Assembly (NCBI GenBank): GCA_024663395.1
Contig: JANFAH010000011.1
Coordinates: 1,240,001-1,304,000 of the forward strand
Source of the DNA: Pisolithus tinctorius
Taxonomy: Eukaryota > Basidiomycota > Agaricomycetes > Boletales > Pisolithaceae
DNA length: 64,000 nucleotides
Direction: 5' to 3'
Shown: piece by piece, positions 34,408-46,535 of the stretch
How positions within the stretch are numbered: position 1 is the stretch's first letter
Layout: the number at the start of each line of letters is the position of its first letter
The notes under the pieces: generated by a model
Told to the model about the DNA's origin: nothing
Databases searched by the model: none
Seen by the model: the letters and a program-made list of their open reading frames with translations, nothing else
Position numbers and translations under genes: made by a program

Positions 34408-37301
34408 TCATCCTCCGCCGCACCCACCTCCACCACCACACCCTCCTCCACCCCCGCCACATCCACCTCCTCCGCATCCACCTCCACTACACCCCCCACC
34501 ACAGGCACTCCCAGAACACCCTCCCATCCCGGCCGCACATCCCGACCCGCACCCCCCAGCACCACACCCTCCACACACCACGCCATCCACTGCATTCGAG
34601 GTCGCAGCGACACACCCACCAGGCGCGTATATGAGCAACGGTACGGGCATCAAAAATGCCGGCTCGTGGTCTGACATCCGCAACCCCTTCTTCTCCCTCA
34701 TACGTTGTTGTGCCATCAGCATCGCAGGGGTCATCTTCTCCCTTGCATTAAGCTTGAACTTCGTCTTGCCCTCAGTACCAGCCGAGTACTCTTTCTCCTC
34801 AGCCTCCATCCGCTTCAACTCTCTCGCGCGTCTTCCTTCAATCTTCCCCCGTCGCTTCCTCCGCGCGAGCGTTCCTTGGTGCCTCTTGTGCATCAAGAAC
34901 ACCGAATTGTGATCACTTGGGTGTGTAGCTGCAGCTCCCGTCCCAGCGTCTGGAACAAATGATCTGTAATCGTGGCCACCACTGCCCTCGCCATCGTTGA
35001 CCTGCAGACACCCAAACGCACGCCGAAGACGCTGTCCAATCTTTTCTCCGGGTAGGGCACATCCGCAGAACATATAAGGCAAACCATACCGGTCCTAGAA
35101 ATAGTACATCAGACTTGAAATCGTATCATCGCCCGAAACTTGACTACGCACCTGCCAGGCACGACAAGTCACATCAAACGACGTAGCCAGCCTATCCTCT
35201 TCCACTTTATCATCGCTGCGGTGGTATGCATCAGTCACTCAAACCGATGCAGCACCCGGCGGCATCGACGACGTACTGGTTGACATACCGCCCCACTAGC
35301 TCCACACATTCTTCTTCATACCTCCGCGTAATCAGCTGGTGGGTGTGCCACGCAAGATCTATATCGAGTGTGGGGACAAAGAATGAGCCTGGCGATTCAG
35401 TCATGAGGCCAAGGAAGCTGTGTATGTTCAGTTGTCATATGCGATGTGATGTGTCAAGTAAGGAGGGATATTCACCCCTGGTATCGAGCAATACAGTGCT
35501 TCAGCACCACAGTATCCTCCTCTGAATCGAAGAATCCAGGGTTTGTCCACCCTAAATCGTACATTTTCTGCGTGAAAGAGGATTGTCGGATGACCTGCGC
35601 ACAAAAATAAAGTTGAAGGTTGGTCAGCCCACCGATCAGTCGCTCCTAGGGGGTAAATACAACTCACAGCACCAACGAGATCTATAGAAAACATTCTATC
35701 GTCTGTATAGGCACCCAAAACCCTTCTCGTTCTACCCATCCGCAACGTTAGCAATTCCTTAGTCGAATACCTTCCCGAGAGAAAAAAAAAGACCGCGTAC
35801 ATCGTCTTTACACGAACACTCTCCAATATCTCCTTCCTTAGTTTCACCGCTTCCCACTTGTTCGCCCCCATAATATCCCGAACGGTTGGCATAGGTCCAC
35901 CAGTTGGTCGTGCACCAGAAGCAGAAGAATTGTTAAAGAATTTGGCAAGAGCTGCAGAACCCAAAATCATTTGTCTGATCTTCTCGGCGCGTACTGTATC
36001 GCAAGCATCTTGAGGGGTATGCAATGTACCACTACCCGCGTCGCCAGTCACACTGTTTCATCATACATGCCAAAAAAGAAACTGGAAAGACATACGCGAG
36101 ATATTTTCCGGGTGCCATTGGCTCTAGAACGTTCCTGAGGAACTTAGCCATGCCTAGCATGTCCTTAGTGATACTCAAACCGCAGGAACATAATGCCTTG
36201 AAGGAGCTTTGGGTATAACCTCTTCCAGAGGAATCATGAAAGGCTGCACGTCGTCGCCGTCACCGGAGAACGAAGAGAAGCATAAAAGCGAATACGCACC
36301 AACGGAGAAAGTGCTTTCACACTTTGGGCACTTCACTGGTTTCTGTGTCAACACCCACATGGCATCGAACGGGTCGTACGGCGTGCCAGTGCGTGTTTGC
36401 CATGTCTGAACGCGTGCAGCATGGGGCGTTTGGGTTGTCAGGAGCATGGGACAGTCCTGCAAGGATATCCGAGACATATTGAGACGGACAGCGGTAAGAG
36501 GGCACGGAAAGACGTACGAGACAGACTGCCATAGCCCGGCTATACTTAGCGAGCGTCTCCAAGGCAGGAATCCGAGTGGTGTCTTCGGCGTACCAGCTGG
36601 ATACATGTGAAGGAAATCATGTTAGCGATGACTACATTTCTGCGAAGGAAGGAACGACGATTGGAAGCGGCTTGATGATAAGGCGATATCTGGCGTAAAC
36701 GCCTCGTCACGAGCGTGTACGATAAAGGATCCGAGGGTGAGGGAGTAATGACATGGAATGAAGAACTTGCCTAGGATTGAGAAGATAGGCATGCCACACC
36801 ATTACAACATCGATAGGTGGCAGACCCATCCATTCCTCATCCGTGTCCTCGATCGAGGTGCACCACCGCTCGAACCTACGCGAGGTCGTTAGTCCCGTCC
36901 AAGTTACGATCTGCCAACACGATAAATCGACAACAATTGGACTATCAAACCTACCTCTCAACAGCCAACGACACAAACCAGGTCCATCTCCGCTCCCCAT
37001 CCAAAGTTCGCGTACGTTGTGGGAACCTGTTATCCGCGCCTTCTTGTACCTTCTTCCTCAACTCATGGAACGCATGTAGGAGCGCTAGATGACCTTTGAG
37101 TTGGGAGGGGGTAACGAGATATACTTTTCTCTGCGCCCGATGGTCCCGTCCATTTGCTGGGTTGATACGGGTGTTATTGCTGGGCGTCAGTGGGGATAAT
37201 ATGGGATCAGTAAGACGCGGTTGCGTTGGCATTCTAGTCTCCGTGGTGAAATTTGCATGTTCAGTGTAGATGGGTGGGGGTACATCTTCTGGCATGACCA
37301 T
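34408..37301 (-). CDS. Glycine-rich domain protein (GRDP, DUF1399-like)
   Basis: The start is ATG at 37301 (a second in-frame ATG lies at 37295). Exon 1 (37301-36955) ends in LVTPSQLKGHLALLHAFHEL and WFVSLAVER. Exon 2 (from 36875) continues FERW and contains PPIDVVMVWHAYLLNPR, the hallmark of the GRDP/DUF1399 family. The next intron seems to be GC-AG (CCTAG followed by GCAAGT), joining NP to WYAEDTTRIPALETLAKYSR. A CPKCES zinc-like pair, the exon 36051-35428 and the last exon (35082-34408) follow. The last exon has a basic helical stretch and ends in a Gly/Cys-rich tail of GCGGG repeats. Family members in plants affect development and stress responses; the fungal role is unknown. The CCA/CCT-rich plus-strand sequence at 34420-34560 is the complement of this tail. 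Confidence 0.82.
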
Positions 37302-37445
37302 CCACTTAATTGGGGTTGTTTCTGGCCCACAGGTATATCTTGGATGTACATATATATAGGCCTTGGAAGAATTCAGGGGGGATGCTTACTTACATAAGTC
37401 TAGTGGCACAGACGCGTGATGAGGCAGTGCATAGGTGGGGCTCAA

Positions 37446-38424
37446 TCACAGCATATTCCGAGACTGCGTCGACTGGCTCGGAGTGTTGCCGAACTCGGAG
37501 AAATCGCGGGCCCCGTGCTGCACCCTCACTGCTGGTCTAATAGTAAGTACGGGCGCCGAACCAGTGTACATCTCGAAGAGCACTGCGACTGTGCCAGGAA
37601 GCGTGTCATAGAACATTCTAAGAGCCCTCCTGTCAAATGTCATGTTTCGATTTGCGACCAACTAGGTTTGTACATACACTGGTTTGTACATAACTTTCAA
37701 AGGAGATAGGCTCCCACAGATGGTTGGATATGTCCGTGCTATGTTTCCATACGATTAATATTGTGTCCAAGACGCACTGGTGAGTCTTCGGATCAACATA
37801 AATGTTTTGCCTATCCACAGCGGAGCAGGTCGTCATTAAGTCACTGAGTGCCATGTTTAACTCACGGACATTAGGAACGTGAGTTTTTAATACCCACATC
37901 CCAATGTTTTCGTTGGACCCTAAACATGTTCCATGCAACGAGCACGAAGTAATGTCCTGCATTCTTCTTATTTACCAGTGAATCAAATTGACACCACTCA
38001 GGCGCCCCATCAAGGGCTACTTCGCCGGACTCGACGTTACGCAAAATGAAGGCGTGGACAATGGGCACACGTACTAATTTATACTGTAAATGAGATACCT
38101 CCACATCAATGGTAGCAAGATGGAAAGGCCGAGAGTATGATTGGCAACTATTAGCTTGGTGACCAGGATATCTAGACCATGCGACAACGAACCTAACTAC
38201 GTCACTATTGTTCATTCTTGTCCGCAGGAAGGCAGTAACACCATCATGACAGGATGGATTTTACCTTGTAGGTTGCAGTGTTGCATGGAGTCAGATTCCA
38301 TACCCAATGCAAGTCCTCTAACATCGATCCAGGTCGGTCGACATTTGAAAATTTGACCCTTGATCCCTAACCAGATGATGGTGACGTCTGAGAGCGTTTC
38401 CAAAGAAGGCTGTGTCGGAGGCAC
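37446..38424 (-). CDS. Unrecognised multi-exon protein
   Basis: Stop-free blocks read on the minus strand. The 38424-38260 block contains DVTIIWLGIKGQIFKC and RGLALGMESDSMQH before a donor-like GTAAAA. The 38215-37871 block contains VVRFVVAWSRYPGHQ, DVEVSHLQYKLVRVPIVHAF and CQFDSLVN. The 37930-37640 block contains WVLKTHVPNVRELNMALSDL. A final block (37661-37446) has GTVAVLFEMYTGSAP. Composition is that of a soluble globular protein. I do not recognise the family and could not close the splice model, so boundaries are approximate. Confidence 0.45.
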
Positions 38425-38429
38425 TGTTG

Positions 38430-40683
38430 GTTATGTAAGTAGTTCGACTTGCCTCGTTTGTCCGATGCTCGTGCGATAGGTACTAACTTTTTTTTACCGG
38501 TACGGAGCTCAAGCCTCGTGGGTCACGATGTCGTTCAGGATGGCCGCAGCTGTGTTCCATTCTCCCTGAAAAAAAAAAGACGGGACTAGCAAATGTTGCT
38601 CTTCGCTTCCCTTTGTCCCACAGGCACCATGTTCCGTCCTAGCTCAGCTACTCCGTTCTTCCTGGTCATCGAGAAACCTAATCGATCTTCCACTCGACAA
38701 GACGGACTCCTTAGTCACAGGCGCCTGGTATTCATTCCTCGCCATTCTGTAAACTTGGCTAGTGATACTCATTCAATGTCGCACAAACCACTCGTTTCAA
38801 GATGTCTCAACCTCTCATGAGTATCAGCTCTCACGTGAACGATAGAGATTCTTCATCAAAATGCTGCTATCTCCCAGGAGGATGCGAAGGTTCACACTTC
38901 ATATCTTACTGTCCCAGGCAAGAGCATGTGTTAAATTCGCAGACGCCCTTATCCACACATGAAACATGTCCTTTATGGCAGGTTGCCAATTGGGGACAAT
39001 GATTATGCCGCCTTCGAACTACGACCGGGTCGTAGTATTCGGCCAAGGGAAGTTTTCTTGCCTGAACTCGTGTCTACCGTCACCTGCCCCTGCATCTGTA
39101 ACTCTTGGATTTCTTGATGAACCAGCCTCTAAAAGCAGTTGTGATGACAACTTTGTTTGTGTCAGCCAATCTATCCACAAGGCAAATAACTAGCTTGGGT
39201 TGCCACAACTGTTGGCCGGAGTTCTAATGCTGCACGGTGCAGCGCGATAGCCTCCAAATCGGGCTTTCACCGTGTTGCATTAGAACTTTGTCCCACAAGA
39301 TCAGCCATGTCAAAATCGGATGATGTGGTCAATGTGTAACATAATGTGTTGGGCTCTATCAAATTGGTCCTCCAGGGTGGCTGTCATTCACCAAACCCAT
39401 TTTTGCCTCATCGGTGATCAGAGAACTTAAGAAGGGTCGTGAACCGGGCAGAGGTTGTCCCGCCAGGTGTGTGGCTATAAACATTCGCATTTTCCGAGAC
39501 GTTCTGTCCAACCCCTCTCTCCACAATGTCGCCATTTATTTAAGTTAGGACAAGATCTTTGAAACTCTGCGAGGCCTAACGTGGATGATCGATGAAGTTA
39601 GGCGTGCTGTTAACATTTGCTGAAGTCTGACATGCTGGACACCCTGGTTGACAATCGTTTCACAGCGTGTTCAAGCTCACAATCTATTACTGGAGCTACT
39701 GAAGCCTAATCATGTGGCGCCGAGGGTGGAGGGAAAAGTGGAAGTGACGCGGAATGAGGAGAGAGGAAGTACCGATCACTATGCTGCATATGCATGGCTG
39801 ATCTCTGCGTCAACAAGGACATGCTCATTTGTACGGGTTGTACGCCGTCTCTATGTAGCAGGAAGAGAATCGTGAAAGTTTCGGAAACGGGTACATGTTC
39901 TCTGGCACATTTTCCATGCACGCAATCAGCCTGACATGTGGCTTGCCTTATGCCCTCTCAGAACGGCTGCATGCGCCCATTCTCGAACCTGGAGGCTCGG
40001 ACGGGGGATAGAGTTCTGATATAGTCCGTCTGCGGAAGATAGTGCTAGTGGGTCAATTTGGCCCGTGAGCCAGCCGCAATGTCCACAGCATCATTGCGTT
40101 TTATATCTCTCGACTCGTCCCATCCCCGCGTTTATGCTCTCTATCCCAACTCTAACTTGAAAAGCTTACACGAAATACTGTCAGAGACTACAGCTGCGGA
40201 CCAGTTACGGAACCCGCTCGAGGTTCTATGAGTGGCAGACCGATAAATGTTGCCGTGGGTGTCTTAGGATTTTGTAACGCTATTTACTTTCGATTCCCGA
40301 GATAATGAAAAGAAAAAAAAAAGATACGGACTGATGGTGGAAAGTATTATCAGGTTATCATCGAGCACGCCTATATGTCAGATCCAGGATAACGAAGCAC
40401 GGAAAAGAAGCACATAGATTATTGCACTCGGGTGCAATCAGGTTCGTGCAGGCGGGAAATGCTCGCCGCATATTAATTATAGGCTGAAGACAAGGGGCGC
40501 AGATGCGGGGATGCGGGCAAAACAGACTTCTAGATTGACATCAGTACCTTACAAACCGATATCATTCATGCATGTGCATTGATGTAGTAGACAAGTAAGG
40601 GGGTTGGATTATGTAATAATCCCCCTACATGTGCGTGTCCTCCCCACACAATCGTTGTTCTCTCACTGCAACGACTAGCGCAC
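38430..40683. other. Gene-poor 2.2 kb
   Basis: Only short frames occur (the longest about 75 codons at 38593-38820, 38966-39193 and 39648-39875), none with a recognisable motif or splice chain. The right end must hold the promoter of the single-span protein at 40684. Two A-runs near 38570 and 40310 are unremarkable. I see nothing else. Confidence 0.45.
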
Positions 40684-42895
40684 ATGCCAGCTCACGCCGC
40701 CGCTGTGGTTGTCGCCGTCGTCGCCGGTGTAGCAGCGCTAGCTGCTTTCCATCATGTAAGTCCAGTTCAATTATAAGTAGCTTGGAGCTCAACTTCACAC
40801 AGTTTGTCTACGAACCTCACATCGCACCTACTCTCGAAGCATGGGCGGAAGATTTCGTCGCCCGCAGACGCGCTGCACGAGGCGCTGTCCCCATTCCTAC
40901 TCCTACCCGACGGCGACGACGACGACGACAGCACTCACCCTCGTCCTCGTCATCGAGCTCCCGCAATTCATCTCCTGCTACACCAGGCGCTCACGGGTCA
41001 CCCCGGGTCGACCCATCTGCCACCCGTACTCGTAGAGCTACCTGTAGGACTACTAGAACTCGTGGCAGAACCGGTCGAAGTTTCGACGATGCTGAATCTT
41101 ACGAGCTAGAAGGTCTCATTGCTAACGATGTAGAGGAGTGGAGGAACGAGGTTAGGCGCAGTCAGGGCGAGGCTGGGTTACGCCGTCGTCGTGGATTCGG
41201 GCTTGGTGGACGAATGAACAATCCTAGCGACCATGACTTCGATCATATGAGCACGACACTCGACGAGGTATGTCGCCGACCGTTTGTTTGTCCTCGTATG
41301 CGTGTACTAATACCAACGGCCTCGTGGTTCGTGATCGGCACCGACAGTCATTCACGGAACTTACGCACACACCCATCGCCCCCACACACGTTATCTCCAA
41401 TGTATCCTCACCTATCTCTTCCGATACGTTGTCCCTCCCATCGGTCCCGCACTCTCCAGCACCCGCCAACCTGAGCATCAGAAACAGGTCAGGCTCAACC
41501 ACGACCATCACCGCTACTGCCGTACAGGGACAAGAGCTCCATGCCTCCCAACGGACCGAGACCTTGGCGACATCTTTGTCTCCTTCTGTTGTTGTGTTGC
41601 CAAAGTCTCCTGATGAAATCACCGAACCCGATACAGACACTCTCCCACCGTCGTCACTCACCTCTCCGCGTCTGATCACGATCCCTCCAATCGCCACCCC
41701 TCCGAGTGCTTTCGGTTCGCCACCTGTACTGCGATCATGCCCAGGTTACACCACCGTAGAACGAGACGATGATTCTCCATTTGGACCACTTCTTCCTGAT
41801 ACGCCTCGATCAAGCCCAGCTCTGTACGCTGGCAGGCCCTTCTCCCCGATTGTTAGATTGCCGGGGTCTGCGTCGTCGCCCACGGCGCCAGGCATTGAGA
41901 TCGCCAACGCTCCTCCGTTTTCAAGGGGTTCTTCTTTTGGACGGAGGGGAAGCACACTTGTACATGAAATTTCCCGTGCAGAAGAAAATGGTACCACAGA
42001 CAACATTGGAAGTCCTTTATCCGCCAGCTATGCTCAACCCGGCCGCGGCAGCACGCCCATCCACAGCCCCATCCGTAGTCCACGCCATAACTCAAGCCCG
42101 GGACGCCAATCCCCCAACACGGTAGTACACCCATTGGACCTCAACTATACTGATCCTAACAGTAGTGTCGCCTCTTTGTCCCTACGGTACCCTGTACCAC
42201 CGACGTCGCCAGTGATGGTATCCCCACCCCCGTCGGAGGGTGTAAGGTCATTGTCTAGTCCGTCTTCTCCTCGGAGTTCGATGTCCCCGCCCACCTCAGA
42301 AGAGCTGAGGTCGCTATCGAGTTTGTCGTCGAGGGGGTCGGTGTCGCCTGAATGGGCATCCTCACCTGTGTTTGCGTCGCCTGAACTGGTACTATCCTCT
42401 GGGTCAACTTCGCCAGTGTTGGTGCCCTCATCGCCTGTGGCGATTCCATCATCTTCCCCACCCGGGTCGGCGTCGGTTGTAGCAGGATTAAGCTCGTCCG
42501 CATCAACTTTACGTGTCCCCAAACCCTCGACGGCCGAACCAAGATCAGGGTTGGGAGGGTCTTCACCCGTACTATCCTCGCCCACGACCTCATATGCGTC
42601 GTTTGCATCGTTTGCCACGCCCGCATCTGCCGTGCGCACTGTCTCTTCGGTCTCGGACGACAGAGATATAGATTTTTTGTCTGCGGCAGACAGCGATAGT
42701 GAAGATGATGACGAGGAGAGGATGAAGAATACGACTTCACGTGTTCCCCTCCCTGACAGGGCTTACAACCCATTCTTGGACTACGAAGAAGTCTTTGAGG
42801 TCGGAAGCGATGGATCGGACGGCGATGATCATCGAAGTGATGAGAGTGGTTCGGATGGGTCGTGGGGCTCACATGGGAGTGCTGAGTTGCACTGA
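40684..42895 (+). CDS. Single-span Ser/Pro-rich protein of unknown function
   Basis: Three exons close in phase 0: 40684-40755, 40803-41267 and 41348-42895, giving 694 residues. The N-terminus (MPAHAAAVVVAVVAGVAALA) is a membrane anchor or signal anchor, followed by FVYEPHIAPTLEAWAEDFVA, an Arg-rich patch (TRRRRRRRQHS) and a short conserved block (ESYELEGLIANDVEEWR). The last 500 residues are disordered and rich in Ser, Pro and Thr, ending in an acidic segment with NPFLDYEEVFEVGSDGS. I know this layout from agaricomycete hypothetical proteins; no function is assigned. The Arg patch next to the anchor predicts a cytosolic tail. A decayed copy of its 3' end lies at 55.0 kb. Long antisense frames over exon 3 are composition shadows. 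Confidence 0.75.
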
Positions 42896-43633
42896 GCACA
42901 GCGTTCACCGTCCATTTCGAATGTAAAAATTGGGTTGTCATTGGGGGGAACTTGGATGGCATTGTGGATTATGTAAACTCTGTTTCCGTTTGTATGTTTC
43001 TCTGGTGACGGTGTACGATGAAGGTGAGATCTATTGGAATGTTGGGCGTAGATACACGTAGTTCTGCTGCTATAAAGTGTCCAAGTACTTCAAGTGCTTG
43101 ATATGTATAGTGTCGGAACCAAAACAGGGAAGGTTTGGGAGGTATGTACAAACATTAGCAAACACGTGCTAAAGGCGTTACGGAGATTACGACATGTGGT
43201 GTAGACTTATCCTTTTTACGGTATACTACATTTGACAGCAAGCACAGTCGGCCTCAGGGAAACCCGACAAAAGCACGCTCAGAAGCGCGACTTCTCAGTG
43301 CTTTCAAACGTTTCGCTCTCCGAGGCACAGAGCTCAGTGCTTACGGTGATTGTCTCCGAACCGGTAGGCACACAGCATGCGTCCAGTCATCGAAACAACC
43401 TTAAATCAGATTAACGTTTGCGCTTACCATCCATTTCAATGGGTCAGGGCGCCCACGCTCAACCTGCTGGGAATAATGCAAGAGACCGGGGAGTCAGGGA
43501 AAAATCTTTTCGACTTGTGAGTAAGTTCCTTCCTCTAGCAGTTTTCAGACCAACTCTTTGTTCTCGCCCATCGTTGCAACAAGAATTCCCTCATACCGAT
43601 CGTCGTCCTGCACTTTCGGAGACGTCGAAAGGC
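42896..43633. other. Intergenic between the single-span gene and DUF6534 copy 1
   Basis: 738 bp with no recognisable gene. Parts near 43020-43110 look like the sequence downstream of the 55-kb relic, so the 3' flank was duplicated together with the gene end. The right part holds the promoter of copy 1. Confidence 0.45.
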
Positions 43634-45340
43634 ATGGCGGCGAACCCACAATATATGTAAGTTGTTACATATGGGGATTGGGCGAGTGGTTGGCGGCTGA
43701 TGTTTTCACGCCCATAGCCAAGGCCCGTTCCTCATCGGGCTGACCATAAACATCTTCCTCTATGGTGTCATCACCACGCAGATCTACTTATATTTTTCAA
43801 CGTATAAAAAGTGCGTGTCCCCTTAGGATCACCTTGGAGCAACCAGTCAACTTCTGTGCATAGAGATCCATTGTTGTTGAAGTCATTGTTGGTCTTATTT
43901 TTTTCTTCATGCAATGCGTTCACCCTCGCAAAACCCAGCATAGTGATTTTATACTTGGCGGATACGCTCAACTGCGTCATCAGTATTTATTATATCTACA
44001 ATGTTCTAGTCACTCACTTTGGTACGTCTTCTTGTTTAGCGTTCGCGCATTGAACTGAAGTAGATGGCATGTATGGGGCGTAGGCGATGCGGCAAACCTT
44101 CTGAGTAGTGATTGGGGTCAGTCCATAATTTTTTAGATGAAAGCTAGACTATCTGACACCCTCGGGCAGCATTTACAGGCGGTACGAATCCATGCCTGAT
44201 ATTCTTATATCCACCAGCTTAACAATGACTTCCACAACCACAGATGCCGTCTTGACTGCACGTCTTCATTCTCCCTCTCTCCTTCTCACCTAATGAGTCG
44301 CTGCAGGGCGCTATCAGTGGGGCTGTCCAACATTTCTTTGCGTGGCGGGTATATATATTGACCAAGAACGTGTTTATCGTGGCGGCTATCGTTCTATGTA
44401 GCCTAGCCAACCTGGCAGGCTCGGTCGCTGCCACTGTCAGAATGGCCGCCAGCCCCAGTCTTTCCGTGTTGCCAAACCTCGACATTCAAGTTACGGTATG
44501 GTTGGTTGGGGGAGTCCTCGCTGATATGATCATCGCCGGTTCGCTTGTATGGCATCTGGTGGATATTCACTTCTTGTCGCCTTTCGTCCTTTTAAAGCCG
44601 CATGTTTAGCAAAGACACAAACACCTTTACCCCGCACTGACCAGCACTATCAATCGGATTCTCAGGTGTGAGTCACGCAATGTATAGTGGTGCACGGACT
44701 CGTTGTTGACCGTGTGGCCATTCTAGTGACTGTACAGACTGGAGTTCTGACGACGATCGTTGCTATCATAGACTTGGCGTGCTACCTGGCCATCGTAAGT
44801 CACGTTCTCTGTCAATGTAATGTTCTCATCCCAATTGGTTTATAGAGTGCCGGCATGTAGGTTTTTTCCTCCATAACCTATACACAACAGGACCGACTTC
44901 TCACTCGACACTTGACCCAGCCATTTAATATTCAGCATGACACTGTCAAAGTTATATACAAACTGCATGTTATCCACCCTAAACGCTCGTGCAGCAAGGA
45001 AATACGACGGATCGTCAGAGGACGAGGTAAGCCATGGCAGGAGACATGAGGTAAGGACTTTCGTTCAACCCGCTTTGTCGTCATGTCTCACGTTGCGCGA
45101 ACAGTCGGTTGTGTTCCAGGCGCAGAGTACGCAGCCGGAGGTGCGCGAAATGCACTACAGTCTATTGGCCCATTATCCGGGTAGTAACCGACGCATTCTT
45201 TATAGGTTTTCGTGCAAGTCGAATCGCACCAGATGTCCGACATGGGTGATGATCTGCCGTACGGAACTTTTCGTCAGGGCGATCCTTCCAAACATGGATG
45301 GAACGATGAGGAGGACAGTACGCATGCTGACAAAGTCTGA
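43634..45340 (+). pseudogene. DUF6534 membrane protein, copy 1 (frameshifted)
   Basis: The exon order matches intact copy 3: MAANPQYI; QGPFLIGLTINIFLYGV; DPLLLKS; VILYLADTLNCVISIYYIYN; GDAANLLSSDW; then AVQHFFAWRVYILTKN through WLVGGVLADMIIAGSLVWHL; RHKHLYPALTSTINRILR; TVQTGVLTTIVAIIDL; SKLYTNCMLSTLNAR; and VFVQVESHQMSDM. Family members are predicted seven-span plasma-membrane proteins expanded in mushrooms, possibly receptor-like. The exon after SSDW lacks one base relative to copy 3 (GGTACGAATC against GGTAACGAATC at about 44181), which leads to TAA at 44219-44221. The donor of that exon is also GC instead of GT. All other introns look functional, so decay is recent. Confidence 0.82.
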
Positions 45341-46535
45341 GAGCTGTGCTTTATTAATGTACCATAATTGCAAGATTATAGTGGTGGATAATAGAACCCG
45401 CATCCTCGTTTACAGTAACGGAACGTCTGCATAGCCTCCATATCCATGGCAGTAGGGCGCAAGGCGGGGGGCATGAGTGCCCGCTAGCCTCATCAAAGCT
45501 CTTCGGTGCCTTGCTAAGTATCAAATCTGGGCGGTATGATGCCTCTGGCGGAGGCCCAGATGTCCGCCGTGGACCATGTCATCTGCGTTTTATCATTCTG
45601 CCTCCATAATGACATTTGCTTCACATGGTTACCTGCTACAAAACTCAGATCTACAGCCTGATGCGATGGGATGAATACACTGTAGAAATGCACCCGTCCC
45701 CTTTCTACGCCCCCGTACACCGCCGAAGACGCCAATCGTGGCCCATTTGAGCTGCCTGCTGTGGCTTATTGACACGCCAAGCTTTACCGAATCCAGTAAC
45801 CCAAGCATATACTCAGAAGATACTAAATAATTTGTTCCAAGGGCCGCTGTCATCCGCCCAGATGCAGTCATATAATGTGTGTATCTGGGATTATTTATTA
45901 GATCCGAATCTGCATTCAGCTGGTGATATTACAGACATATGAACGCGGGATACCCACTTCAACAGCAGGCTCCTTACCACCCTTGCTGGAGCGTTGAGGG
46001 ACTTCATCCTACTTACTTGCACGTATTAGCCTGCTTCGACAGTAGTTACCACATGTTCGTGTCCATGTTTGCGTCCCCGATGAGTGACCAAGGATCTCAA
46101 AATATATACGCGTGGTGTTATTCCAGATTGAACTTAATACCAATTGTTGGTGAGTGAAACATGGCTGTCATGTGAGGTTTCGTGGTCGCCCTAACAGTCG
46201 ATCGATGTCGAGCCTCGAATATCGATTTTGCAAACACATGTATGTACTCATCCGCTGTTGAGATCAAAGTTGATTACGTAAGCAGGGGCAATATCGCACC
46301 CAAGGTAAACGTTAACGCTAATTGAAGGTGTCACTGAGTTTACTCCAGAAACACAGGGGTGCTTTTATGTATACTAACCCTGGTCCTGACACAACAGTGC
46401 ATAAAATGCCAAATCTTTTCAACATGTGATAAAGTTTGTTTTTCCCTCTTTTCGCCCCCGTCCATTGTTTCGTGTCGCTCGACAAGACTACATCGTACCG
46501 ATTGTCTTCCTGCACTTTCGAAGACGTTGGAAGGC
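45341..46535. other. Intergenic between DUF6534 copies 1 and 2
   Basis: About 1.2 kb with only short frames. No recognisable gene or RNA. It presumably holds the copy 1 3' flank and the copy 2 promoter. Confidence 0.45.

Noticed and set aside
34361..34912. Plus-strand His/Pro-rich protein
   Set aside because: It is antisense to the Gly/Cys-rich tail of the GRDP gene, which continues a recognisable family protein.
42145..42962. Long acidic minus-strand frames over the single-span gene
   Set aside because: They are complements of Ser/Pro/Thr codons; the plus-strand model closes in phase with a membrane anchor and canonical introns.
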